Positions 8,381-17,040 of a DNA stretch of 64,000 nucleotides are shown piece after piece; within the stretch, counting starts at the first letter, position 1, and every line of letters begins with the position of its first letter. This DNA comes from Planctomycetaceae bacterium (GTDB lineage: Bacteria > Planctomycetota > Planctomycetia > Planctomycetales > Planctomycetaceae). Under the pieces are notes generated by a model. That model did not search any database. It was given only the letters and a program-made list of their open reading frames with translations, and was not told the DNA's origin. The stretch spans positions 868,001 to 932,000 of the forward strand of contig CP051247.1 of NCBI GenBank assembly GCA_017795105.1, read 5' to 3'. A program made the translations under genes and the position numbers.

Positions 8381-9664
8381 CTAGCCGCTGAACTTGCGAA
8401 GGATTAGCGAGACATTCTGACCGCCGAATCCAAAGCTGTTCGAGAGCGCGAAGTTCACTTCGGCTTCACGAGCGGCGTTGGGCACATAATCCAGATCGCA
8501 ATCTGGATCGGGCGTTTCGTAGTTCATCGTTGGAGGCAGGATATTATCGCGGATGGCCATGAGGCAGGTAATTGCTTCGACACTTCCGGCAGCTGCGATG
8601 AGGTGTCCCATCATACTTTTGATGCTTGAGACGGGCGTCTTCGGAGCTGCGGCTCCCAATGCTCCCTTAATCGCCATGGTCTCGACTTTGTCGTTAACGG
8701 AAGTACTGGTCCCGTGCGCATTGACATAATCGATCTGGTCGTTGTTCAACCCCGCATCCCGCAGAGCCATCGTAATGCAGCCGATCGCTCCCCGACCTGA
8801 CGGATGAATGTCAGTAATCCGGTAGGCATCAGCGGTGCTTCCGTAGCCGGCCACTTCGCCGTAAATCTTTGCGCCACGTTTCTTTGCGTGTTCGAGCTCT
8901 TCGAGAATCAGCATCCCGGCACCTTCGCCAAGGACGAAGCCATCGCGGTTCTTGTCGAAAGGACGCGAGGCGTGCTGCGGATCGTCATTGCGAGTCGACA
9001 GAGCCGTCAGCAGGTTGAAACCGGTCACGCCGAACGGATGAATCATGCTGTGAGCACCGCCGGAGAGCATCACATCGGCTTCACCGCGGCGGATCAGCTC
9101 AGCGGCTTCGCCAATCGCCTGACTGGAGGCCGCACAGGCGGTCAGACAGTTGAGATTCGGCCCCTGAGCGTTGAACAAAGCCGCCAGGTGACCGGCGGGC
9201 ATGTTCGGTTCCTGCTCGACTTCAAAGTACGGATTGAGCTCCTGCAGACCGATTTCGGTGAAGCGTTCGAGATCGATCTCGCCATCTTTCTCCGAGCTGG
9301 AGATCAGCTTCATGAACAGCGGAAAATCCTGCTGCCCTTCCCCTGCCCCCAGGTAGATGCCGAACATCGTCGGATCAAGATCGAGATCCATGATGCCGGA
9401 GTCTTTAACGGCCTGACTGGCCGCCCCGATGGCAAATTTGGTGTTGCTCGTCGACCATTTGTAGGTCGACGGATCGCTGACGTAGTCGCCCAGGTTGAAG
9501 TCTTTCACTTCAGCGGCGAACTGTGTCGGGAACGACGAGGCATCGAAATGGGTAATCGGACCGATTCCGGACTTCCCCTGCAGCAGCGCAGACCAGACCG
9601 TCTCGACATCTTTTCCGAGCGGTGTCACGCAGCCCATCCCCGTGATCACGACGCGTCTTTTCAT
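8381..9664 (-). CDS. fabF: Beta-ketoacyl-ACP synthase (FabF-type)
   Basis: A 427-residue ketosynthase that condenses malonyl-ACP with an acyl chain. The catalytic triad is complete: Cys177 in LTACAASSQ, His317 in NAHGTSTS and His354 in GHLIAAAGS. Length and N-terminus (MKRRVVITGMGCVTPLG) match FabF. A GTG 18 nt upstream (9682) has a better ribosome site (GAAGGGG) and may be the true start, adding six residues. It is the last gene of a minus-strand cluster (dehydratase, fabG, acp, dehydratase, fabF), so it may serve a dedicated acyl or polyketide product rather than only housekeeping elongation. Confidence 0.93.
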   Translation of the reverse strand: MKRRVVITGMGCVTPLGKDVETVWSALLQGKSGIGPITHFDASSFPTQFAAEVKDFNLGDYVSDPSTYKWSTSNTKFAIGAASQAVKDSGIMDLDLDPTMFGIYLGAGEGQQDFPLFMKLISSSEKDGEIDLERFTEIGLQELNPYFEVEQEPNMPAGHLAALFNAQGPNLNCLTACAASSQAIGEAAELIRRGEADVMLSGGAHSMIHPFGVTGFNLLTALSTRNDDPQHASRPFDKNRDGFVLGEGAGMLILEELEHAKKRGAKIYGEVAGYGSTADAYRITDIHPSGRGAIGCITMALRDAGLNNDQIDYVNAHGTSTSVNDKVETMAIKGALGAAAPKTPVSSIKSMMGHLIAAAGSVEAITCLMAIRDNILPPTMNYETPDPDCDLDYVPNAAREAEVNFALSNSFGFGGQNVSLILRKFSG

Positions 9665-9810
9665 TGGATTGCCAGCAATCACTTTTGCCCCTTCAGATTG
9701 GCAGTTCGCGGAGTCGACCAGTCCCTGGATCGATTTACTTCCGCCATTTTAAGTAACCGGTCGGAGCCGGCAACCAGAATTCCTTCTGCAGAGTCTAACA
9801 AGACCGCCGT

Positions 9811-10305
9811 TCAGGCGTCTGCATTAATCGCTTCGCTGACGCCATCGACGTCCAGAATGCTCATCAGCCCCATCGAGAAGACGAAGTTCTTCTGATCGAC
9901 CGACTGGGCCATCGAAGAGTCCATCGTATCGAGATGGGCGAAGATGATTTCGCCTTCAGCGACCAGTCGATCGCCGATATGGGCAGTGCAGTTCACGCGG
10001 CCACCCTCGTCGTTGGCTTCGAGCAAATCGACGTGGTACCGCAGCTGGTCGCCCGGGCAGGCGTAACTGGCGAACTTGATCCGAGGGACTTTCGCCAGAA
10101 CGACAATGTGTTCGAAATTGAATTTCTCGCCGAGCAGGATCCCACCGGTCTGGGCCAGGCCTTCGACAATCAGCGAAGCCGGCATTACGGCGAAACCGGG
10201 GAAATGATCGTGCAGGTGCTCTTCAGCCAGTGACACGTTTTTGATCGCCGTGGCAGACGTGCCCGACTCAAATTCCACGAATCGATCGACCCAGAACCAG
10301 CGCAT
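9811..10305 (-). CDS. FabZ-like 3-hydroxyacyl-ACP dehydratase, first copy
   Basis: A 164-residue single hot-dog-fold dehydratase that would remove water from 3-hydroxyacyl-ACP. The catalytic His34 lies in LHDHFPGF and Glu48 in VEGLAQTGG, at the same residue numbers as in the second dehydratase at 12226-12726. An in-frame open extension upstream (to 10410) is Arg/Cys-rich and unlike the family, so the ATG at 10305 is preferred. Between the ACP and ketosynthase genes. MPAS replaces the MPGV commonly found after HFPG, a small active-site difference. Confidence 0.86.
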   Translation of the reverse strand: MRWFWVDRFVEFESGTSATAIKNVSLAEEHLHDHFPGFAVMPASLIVEGLAQTGGILLGEKFNFEHIVVLAKVPRIKFASYACPGDQLRYHVDLLEANDEGGRVNCTAHIGDRLVAEGEIIFAHLDTMDSSMAQSVDQKNFVFSMGLMSILDVDGVSEAINADA

Positions 10306-10532
10306 GATTGAATGTCCGCAGCAGCAAGGAGAGAAAGAAAATGGGCGAATCCGCCCCGGCGACGGCCGCCTGCGCAGGCGGCTGATCGCGGTCGGACGAA
10401 CAAACGACACGAACCTGGCGACTGATTCGACTCAGTGCCAGGCAAAACTCGACGTGCCGTTTATCCGCTCCAGATACGCATGCCTGCAGGAAAACCGCGT
10501 TGCTGCTGCACGCGGTCAGGCAGGTCTTTCCG

Positions 10533-10922
10533 TCAGGCGTTCACCTTGCGTTCGATGAAGTTGCAGATCATCTGAACGGTGAACAGATTCTGGATGTTTT
10601 CGACCTTGGGATCTTCGGCGAGCTGATCGACGTCGGCGTGCGGCATCTTGGCACGCAGTTCGTTCAGACCGGCTTCAGTGACTTTTCCATCCTGAACGAA
10701 GCCGGAATCCGCGGCGGCGAGGTTCTCTGGGAAGAGTTCTCCGCGAGGAATTTTGATGTCAAACGCTTTTTCGAGGCGGAAAACGATATCGAGAAAGTCA
10801 ATCGATTCTGCACCGAGGTCGCCGACCAGCGTCGCTTCCGGCGTGACTTCATCGTCATCGACACCGAGAGCGTCAATCAGCGTTTCCTGTACTTTTTCGT
10901 AGATTTCTTCGTTAGAGGGCAT
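10533..10922 (-). CDS. Acyl carrier protein, extended form
   Basis: Carries the growing acyl chain on a phosphopantetheine arm. The attachment serine is Ser40 in VGDLGAESIDFLDIVFRLE, a clear ACP motif. At 129 residues it is about 50 longer than the usual ~78. The extra material (about residues 64-110, including a KVTEAGLNELRAKMP helix) lies between the helix after the serine and the closing IQNLFTVQMICNFIERKV helix. GGGAGAG is 7 nt before the ATG. Being embedded with a ketosynthase, ketoreductase and two dehydratases, it is probably the cluster's own carrier rather than the general one. Confidence 0.93.
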   Translation of the reverse strand: MPSNEEIYEKVQETLIDALGVDDDEVTPEATLVGDLGAESIDFLDIVFRLEKAFDIKIPRGELFPENLAAADSGFVQDGKVTEAGLNELRAKMPHADVDQLAEDPKVENIQNLFTVQMICNFIERKVNA

Positions 10923-11247
10923 TCGTAAACTCTCCCGGGGACTGCCAGAAATTCAGTGGACATTTACGGATCGACAGCGCAGACCGTTATTCCCTGTCTG
11001 CGTCGCGGCAACACGCCGTACCAGAACCGTTCCGACCACTGACGGCAGTCGTCGTCTTCGCTCACTCCAGTAACCAGCCAGGGACACGATTTCAGCGGTG
11101 AGCGAACTGAAGACCGTGAACAACCCACATATTTCGCCGGTGCTTCCAGCCAACCGGCATTTCTTCGCCTCAACACTTCGCATTGGTCCTCACGAAGTCT
11201 GATGACGAAGCCTCATTGTAACAGTCGGGAAAACGAAAAACGAGTTT
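10923..11247. other. 325-bp spacer inside the fatty-acid cluster
   Basis: Separates fabG from the acp gene although both read in the same direction. No gene is supported. One clear hairpin is present: arms cgcagac (10978-10984) and gtctgcg (10996-11002) with an 11-nt loop, about 55 bp upstream of the acp start. The acp-dehydratase-fabF part may have its own promoter here. Confidence 0.45.
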
Positions 11248-12003
11248 TCAGATCCCGCCGAGCGTCAAACCTCCATCGACTGTGAGGATTTGCCCGGTTA
11301 TATAAGATGCCTCGTCGCTGGCCAGGAACAGAGCCGCGTTGGAAATGTCTTCCGGCTTCCCGAGACGACGCAGAGGAATCGCTTTCTTGATTTCCGCTTC
11401 AGCGGCATTGCGAACGGCGACAGTCATGTCCGTTTCAATGAAACCCGGAGCGACGGCGTTCACAGTGATGCCGCGGCGTCCCAGTTCGGTCGCCATGCAG
11501 CGAGTCAGCCCCTGAACGCCCCCCTTACTGGCGGCGTAGTTGGCCTGCCCCTGGTTCGGGAACTCGGCGGCGACACTCGACATGTTGATGATTCGGCCAG
11601 CCCGCTGCGACATCATCGGACGGGTCACCGCGCGACAGAAGTAGAAGACGCTGTTGAGGTTCGTGTTGATCACGGCGAGCCAGTTGGCCGGGTCCATCGT
11701 CGCCAGCAGACCGTCTTTGACGATCCCGGCGTTGTTCACGAGGATGTCGAGTCGATCCCACTGATCGATCAGCTTTTCGACCAGTCCATCGACCTGAGCC
11801 TGATCAGAGACATCACACTGATGAGCGGTGACGGACTTGAAGCCCTCGCCCGCCAGCGTGGAAATCACGTCTTCGGCGGCTTCTTTGTTTGAATGGTAGA
11901 TGAAAGCGACTTCAGCCCCTTCACGGGCAAATCCTTCGACGACGGCCCGGCCAATACCCCGACTGCCACCGGTCACCAGAACTTTTTTGCCTTCAAAACG
12001 CAT
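11248..12003 (-). CDS. fabG: 3-oxoacyl-ACP reductase
   Basis: A 251-residue short-chain dehydrogenase that reduces 3-ketoacyl-ACP with NADPH. The cofactor loop TGGSRGIGRA (11-20), NNAG (90-93), the catalytic Ser (MSSVAAE, ~143), Tyr156 and Lys160 (YAASK) and the VAPGFIETDM loop are all present, and the C-terminus VDGGLTLGGI is typical. GGAGAG is 7 nt before the ATG. The position in a cluster with an ACP and a ketosynthase supports FabG over other short-chain dehydrogenases. Confidence 0.93.
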   Translation of the reverse strand: MRFEGKKVLVTGGSRGIGRAVVEGFAREGAEVAFIYHSNKEAAEDVISTLAGEGFKSVTAHQCDVSDQAQVDGLVEKLIDQWDRLDILVNNAGIVKDGLLATMDPANWLAVINTNLNSVFYFCRAVTRPMMSQRAGRIINMSSVAAEFPNQGQANYAASKGGVQGLTRCMATELGRRGITVNAVAPGFIETDMTVAVRNAAEAEIKKAIPLRRLGKPEDISNAALFLASDEASYITGQILTVDGGLTLGGI

Positions 12004-12225
12004 TCTGTACTCTCCAAATTCGATATCTGATCACCTGCCCGTCTCACGGCAGGTCTTCTGGACTTCTATGATCTGTTCGGACTGTCCGGCTGTCCCCAAC
12101 CTCCGAGCCGTTTCTTCACTGGTAGGATCTCTACGAACAGTCGACCATTCGCGTCTCTCGCTCCAGTGAAAGCGAGTATGCCGGACGGACCGTCTAAACG
12201 GCGGGAAACTGGGGTAACTCTGCGG

Positions 12226-12726
12226 CTAGTCCTGCGATTGCATCAGATGGGGTTCGGAAACCCGCTCAAGTTCCGACCAGGTCGCTTTCATATGCTCAAT
12301 CAGGCGGCGGTCGTTCTCTGCAAACCGTTCGTCGCGATCCCCCAGGTTGAACTGCTTGAGCACAAGACGAGCGCTGACCACTTCGGTGTCGCCAACCACT
12401 CCCTGTGCCTTAAAGGTCCAGAGTGGACCATCTTCCTTGTGCTTTGACACCGTGACGCGAAGCTGATCGCCGGGAGCGACAAAACTCTTGAAACGCAAGG
12501 CTTTGGCTTCGTTCAGCAAAATCGTGCTGTAGGCAAAGTCCGAACTCAGTCGCATGACCCAGGCGCTGGTCTGGACGAGCGTTTCGAGCATCATCACGCC
12601 GGGCATGACGGGAAATCCGGGGAAGTGATCAGCAAGATACTCCTCGGCTCGCGTCAGGTTCTTGACGATCGTCATTCCGGAGCCCGGTTTGAGTTCTGTC
12701 ACGACGTCGATTAATGAAAATCTCAC
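12226..12726 (-). CDS. FabZ-like 3-hydroxyacyl-ACP dehydratase, second copy
   Basis: A 166-residue hot-dog-fold dehydratase and first gene of the cluster. Catalytic His34 (LADHFPGFPVMPGV) and Glu48 (MMLETLVQTSAW) are intact. It begins with GTG, supported by GGAGA 6 nt upstream. It is a diverged paralogue of the dehydratase at 9811-10305, so the cluster carries two dehydratases for one ketosynthase. The C-terminal ~35 residues are charged and go beyond the core fold. Confidence 0.86.
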   Translation of the reverse strand: MRFSLIDVVTELKPGSGMTIVKNLTRAEEYLADHFPGFPVMPGVMMLETLVQTSAWVMRLSSDFAYSTILLNEAKALRFKSFVAPGDQLRVTVSKHKEDGPLWTFKAQGVVGDTEVVSARLVLKQFNLGDRDERFAENDRRLIEHMKATWSELERVSEPHLMQSQD

Positions 12727-12963
12727 CAGGTTCTCCGCAGGATGACCCTACACATGTCAAGGGAATCGAGTTACATTGATTTGCGACACAATAGCCCTGC
12801 TGACCAAGTTATTTCAATCGATAACACCTGGCCTGTCGGAAATTACATCCGATAGCGGTGATGAAACCGGTCCGCCCGTCATCTTTAACTACACCCCTGT
12901 CCATCAGCATCGCCGCTGAGTCAGGATTTCCGCACGATCGAATCTGCGATCGCTGGTGACGCC

Positions 12964-14181
12964 ATGACACAGATGCCCTCCTGTTGCACGATTCCTTTCG
13001 GTTTCCTCGCACCCGCCCTGGCGATCTGCGTGGGCCTGGCCGGTTGTGGTGGAGGCGATGATTCGTCGTCAGTTCCGCCCCCTGCTCCACCCAAACCAGC
13101 CGCCGTTGCTCCACCTCCCGCTCCAGTGGGCGGCCGCGAAGGAGGAGCCGGACGGAAGCCCAATGTGCCGAAGGCAGCTCCAAAACCGGCTGTCGTTGAA
13201 GTCGATGAGGAAGACCGTGACGACCTGTTCGTCGAGCAACCCGAAGGAGGCAACTATCTGGCGATGGCCGATACTGCCGAGAATCGCGGCCTCAACCCGA
13301 ATTACGTCCAGGCCATTCCCCGACCGACCGATGTCCTGAAAAACGAGTTCCAGATTGAGAACGCTCCTCCAGACGTCACGTCCGGTCGCAAGGGACGATT
13401 CACGCTTCCCTCACGATTTGTCGAACTTCCAGAATTCGGCTACGACGCCTCCGGTTGGCCACGACGCATCCGTTGCGAGGCGGATCAATCGGTTATGGCC
13501 TACATTCCTGAAGGCGTCTTCATTCAAGGGAAGAGCAACGCTGCACCGAATGCCGGACCAGAGTTCTCTGCGTATCTGTCGGCCTATTACATCGATATCC
13601 ACGAAGTGACCAACGAGAACTTTCGCAAGTACCGCGAGTTCGTATCAGAGACGAGCGACCGGGGCCCTCAGCCTCCTTTAAGCGAGAACGCCCCTCCGGA
13701 GTATCCTGTCGCCGGTGTGCTGTGGCGAGATGCGGTCGCCTACCTGGAAGCGATCGGGAAAACGTTGCCGACCGAAGCGGAGTGGGAGAAAGCTGCACGG
13801 GGAGCCGGCGGGTTCGACCACCCCTGGGGATTCGGCCGGGCGGCCTGGCACGAACCGCGCGATCTGATGCAGACTTCGCCCATCATGACTTACCCTGCTG
13901 ATCGCAGCCCGTACGGCGTGTTCGATATGGCGGGCAATGTCAAAGAGTGGTGTGCAGACTGGTATCATCCCGAAGCCTACAAGCAGGCTTCGGATGATTC
14001 TGGGCAGGTTCCCCGCAACTGGGAAGGGCCACAGACGTCGGAACCGAAGTTTACACGGGTCGTAAAAGGCAACGGCTCAAACTGGACCGTGTGGCATCGC
14101 GAAGGACTTGGGATGAGTGACCGCGATCCAAACGTCGGCTTCCGGGGTGTCCTGCGAATTGCCGACGACAACGCGCAGTAG
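12964..14181 (+). CDS. Lipoprotein with formylglycine-generating-enzyme-like domain
   Basis: A 405-residue predicted lipoprotein: the hydrophobic signal ends in the lipobox LAGC (Cys28), followed by a Pro/Ala-rich spacer to ~residue 75. The C-terminal half (~175-400) is a SUMF1/FGE-sulfatase fold: YYIDIHEVTNENF, LPTEAEWEKAARG, YGVFDMAGNVKEWCADWY and DPNVGFRGVLR. The region that holds the two catalytic cysteines in true FGE reads RVVKGNGSNWTVWHREG and has no Cys. It is therefore probably a binding or structural version rather than an active oxidase. Divergent from the fatty-acid cluster; convergent with tadG. Confidence 0.87.
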   Translation: MTQMPSCCTIPFGFLAPALAICVGLAGCGGGDDSSSVPPPAPPKPAAVAPPPAPVGGREGGAGRKPNVPKAAPKPAVVEVDEEDRDDLFVEQPEGGNYLAMADTAENRGLNPNYVQAIPRPTDVLKNEFQIENAPPDVTSGRKGRFTLPSRFVELPEFGYDASGWPRRIRCEADQSVMAYIPEGVFIQGKSNAAPNAGPEFSAYLSAYYIDIHEVTNENFRKYREFVSETSDRGPQPPLSENAPPEYPVAGVLWRDAVAYLEAIGKTLPTEAEWEKAARGAGGFDHPWGFGRAAWHEPRDLMQTSPIMTYPADRSPYGVFDMAGNVKEWCADWYHPEAYKQASDDSGQVPRNWEGPQTSEPKFTRVVKGNGSNWTVWHREGLGMSDRDPNVGFRGVLRIADDNAQ

Positions 14182-14218
14182 ACGGTATTCGATCTGAGTT
14201 CCACGACGATACCGGCAT

Positions 14219-16348
14219 TCAGTCGACGAGTCGGCTGTTCGGGCGGCGGATGATCTCGGTGAAGATGTCGGTAAGCCGCTGCTCGTATTCGGTCGGATTC
14301 CCCGAACCACGGGCGCTTTGCCCATTGTCGTCGGTCAGGCCCATGCGGGCGATGCGGTCCATGAAGTCGTAATCGGTGCCAAGCCCCATGCCGACGGGAA
14401 ACAACATGCCGTCGTCGCCATAGAATTCAGCGGTCTGCATCAGAACCGAGTTGAGCCAGGGATAGAGCGGATCGTAGAACTCCCCACTCGGGTTGTCGGT
14501 GATGTACTGGCTGATTTCTGCGTCTGGAGTTTGCCAGGCATTCGGAATCCCGTCCGTCAACAGCACGATGACCTTGCTGGAAAATCGGCGTCCGCTTCCC
14601 CCTTCCGAAACCGGCTTGAGATGATCGCGTGCCATCGCGATCCCCGCTTCCATCGCCGTCGTTCGTCCGATATCGCTGGTGGCCTGCAGGCGGGTGCAGG
14701 CTTCCATCGCGAGTTGATAGTCGCCAGTCAGCGACTGGGCAATTTCTGGCTGATGATATCGGTCGAGGCCGTCGTAGGTGATGATTGAGACCCGATCGCC
14801 GGCCCCCATTGTCAGCCCGGCATTCATCTCACGGACCACTTCGATCGCGGCAATCAATGATCGCCGCACCGCATGCATCGGCTGGGTTCGCGGAGGAAAG
14901 GAGAACGTTCCCCCGGCGGTGGCTTCGTTGTGATAGCGACAGTAAGGGCTCAGGCGAGAAAGCGGAACCTTGCCATCGAGCCGCTCATCGGCATTGCTGG
15001 AATTACTGTACTCCGGCGACCGATCCCGGCCCCAGTCGAGCAGGAACTGCGTGTAAGTTATGTAGCCGATGCGGTTCCGCCACTGCCGCGGCAAGTTGCT
15101 GCGAGCTGAGGGAAACGCGAAGCGATTCGGATTGTTAAAGTCATCGATCCGATCCCCGTCCTGAGCCGGCGGCACCGAGACGCGTGTCGTGCGGCCCTGC
15201 CGGGGTGTCCCCAGTGGAACACTGGCAGTCTGCACGGTCATCTGCCCGGTGAGCAATTCCTTGACGAACGAGAGGTCCACAGCTGCGACACTTCGAGACC
15301 AGTCGGGCAGATGCAGCTTCCCGATCGGGGGAGCTGGTGGAGGGGGCGGACTCGGTGTACCTCCGCCACCACCGCCACCTCCTCCTCCGCCACCACCACC
15401 GGAAGGAGGACGGGGAGGGTTCTGGCCGACGGAGCGGCGCTGGATCAGATAGTCGAGGTACTTCTCCCAGTAGTCGTAATGCGTGGTCGAGTCTGGTGCC
15501 GGATCGGCATTGGGCATCACGCGGGCGATCTGATTGTCGATGATCCAGCTGTAGGCTTTTCGCTTCCGGGTCCGTTCATTGTCGTTGTTGTTGATGCGGT
15601 AGACACTCGAAATGGCTCCAAGTGTCAGCGGACCATCATCGACTGTCATCAAGGCATACGCGTAGCTGTCCGAAGGAACTCCGAGCGGCGCTCCGAGATA
15701 CTCAATCGTTCCCGGAAACGAGCCAAAGCCGAGATCCTGGTACAGGTCGACCATGAGATCGGAACCGGCTGTCGGAAAACCTTCCGAGGCGAGTTGAGCA
15801 TCGATCACGCCGGTCGCCCAGCAGGGTTCAGTGTCGTCGTTCATCGAACCAGAGAGGTCGACAACGAAAGCGATATCGCGGGGATTCATCATGGCGATCG
15901 CTTCGGCTTGAGCCGACATGCGATGCTGATTGATGACCGGGCCGAAGAAGGTGGGATAATCGATCTTCCGCGCGGTCACCCGCACGGCGTTGGCGGAGGC
16001 ATTGTTGACGGTGAAGGTCCGCGTTGCTTCATCGAAAATGCCGAACTCAATATCGGAGTCCTGAAGCGTAACCCCATCATTGGCAACCCGGTTTGCAGCC
16101 GCGAGATCCTTGGCCATCTGACGAGCTTCCGGGATGCCGACTCCCAATTCCTGCACCGACGCGAGCGCCGAAGCGTCAGCTGTCGCCTGCAGTTCGGTTT
16201 TCATCACCGCCAGATACCCGAGATCGACCGTGAAAGCGACGAAAGCGAAAATGACGACCATCATCATGGCCGCCATCACAGTGATAACTCCGCGACGCGA
16301 ATGCTGCGAAGCGGGATGCGGTTGATTGTTCAAAGCAACATTCCTCAT
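14219..16348 (-). CDS. TadG-like pilus/secretion protein with split vWA domain
   Basis: A 709-residue protein. Residues ~18-48 contain the TadE/TadG-type RRGVITVMAAMMMVVIFAFV leader helix. A pseudopilin-like region with LQATADASALA follows. The vWA metal site begins with DIAFVVDLSGSMND (Asp164-x-Ser166-x-Ser168). The rest of the vWA fold comes only near 530-620 (RVSIITYDG, TAMEAGIAMARDHL, VIVLLTDGIPNAW). About 300 residues are inserted between them, including a run of 14 Gly next to a Pro run (~316-345). It overlaps the upstream tadE-like gene by 4 nt (ATGA), so the two are translationally coupled. Likely envelope-associated; no secretion ATPase is nearby. Confidence 0.85.
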   Translation of the reverse strand: MRNVALNNQPHPASQHSRRGVITVMAAMMMVVIFAFVAFTVDLGYLAVMKTELQATADASALASVQELGVGIPEARQMAKDLAAANRVANDGVTLQDSDIEFGIFDEATRTFTVNNASANAVRVTARKIDYPTFFGPVINQHRMSAQAEAIAMMNPRDIAFVVDLSGSMNDDTEPCWATGVIDAQLASEGFPTAGSDLMVDLYQDLGFGSFPGTIEYLGAPLGVPSDSYAYALMTVDDGPLTLGAISSVYRINNNDNERTRKRKAYSWIIDNQIARVMPNADPAPDSTTHYDYWEKYLDYLIQRRSVGQNPPRPPSGGGGGGGGGGGGGGTPSPPPPPAPPIGKLHLPDWSRSVAAVDLSFVKELLTGQMTVQTASVPLGTPRQGRTTRVSVPPAQDGDRIDDFNNPNRFAFPSARSNLPRQWRNRIGYITYTQFLLDWGRDRSPEYSNSSNADERLDGKVPLSRLSPYCRYHNEATAGGTFSFPPRTQPMHAVRRSLIAAIEVVREMNAGLTMGAGDRVSIITYDGLDRYHQPEIAQSLTGDYQLAMEACTRLQATSDIGRTTAMEAGIAMARDHLKPVSEGGSGRRFSSKVIVLLTDGIPNAWQTPDAEISQYITDNPSGEFYDPLYPWLNSVLMQTAEFYGDDGMLFPVGMGLGTDYDFMDRIARMGLTDDNGQSARGSGNPTEYEQRLTDIFTEIIRRPNSRLVD

Positions 16349-16794
16349 TCATGCCGCATCGTGGCGATGCCCTTCAGGGTCAGACCGTTCAGGAACTTTC
16401 CGGTGATGTAGCTGAGGTCACTAAAAGGGACGCGAACGTCAACGGTGACGAGATCCCCCTGATTGGAGTTCGCGAGAATGTCGTTGGGATTCGTGTTTCC
16501 CGGTCCCGGTGCAATCGAGATGTCGACCTGAACGGACGCAGCGGGCACGCGGCAGGTATCGCTTACAAAGTCGCGGACGGCGGCTCGGACGAGTGCGTTT
16601 GTCGAGCCGGTCAGAATCGCCTCACGAGCCCCCTCGCGAGCTGCGTTCACGACAATTTGCGTGGCCATCATGCCGCGACCAAACTCGATGATTCCCATGA
16701 CAACCAGCATGAAAACAGGAAGGACCATCGCCATTTCGACGACAGCCGCCCCACGGCGTTTCTGAGACTGTCGAGATGCAAGTCGTCTGATCAT
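16345..16794 (-). CDS. TadE-like pseudopilin
   Basis: A 149-residue small membrane protein. A basic N-terminus (IRRLASRQSQKRRG) is followed by the TadE signature AAVVEMAMVLPVFMLVVMGIIEFGRG, in which the Glu before the hydrophobic helix is the conserved prepilin position. VNAAREGAREAIL follows. Members are minor pseudopilins of Tad/Flp systems. Its stop overlaps the TadG-like start by 4 nt. No tadA/B/C or flp gene lies in the window, so the pair stands apart from a full Tad locus. Confidence 0.88.
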   Translation of the reverse strand: MIRRLASRQSQKRRGAAVVEMAMVLPVFMLVVMGIIEFGRGMMATQIVVNAAREGAREAILTGSTNALVRAAVRDFVSDTCRVPAASVQVDISIAPGPGNTNPNDILANSNQGDLVTVDVRVPFSDLSYITGKFLNGLTLKGIATMRHE

Positions 16795-17040
16795 TACCGG
16801 CTTCGCATGTCTGGAACTGAGAACTCGGGCTCATGCCGCGAGATTGCGGGCGCACCACGCAGGATGCACGTCCGCTGGTGCGGAATTGCCCTTCAGTGCA
16901 AAGGTAGGTTATGTCAGTCGCAGCGAAGGAAGAGTCGACAAATCAGTGGTCGAATGTTGCCGGGTCTTGTGGCGACCAGACCGATGTTGCCACATGTAGC
17001 GATTGCACCGACCGCCAGGCTGTTTCGTCAGTCCGTCAGG

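Noticed and set aside
12964..14181. Active formylglycine-generating enzyme for the nearby sulfatase
   Set aside because: Catalytic Cys positions are not Cys in this protein.
15189..15452. Poly-Pro protein on the plus strand
   Set aside because: It is the antisense reading of the Gly-rich tract of the TadG-like gene.
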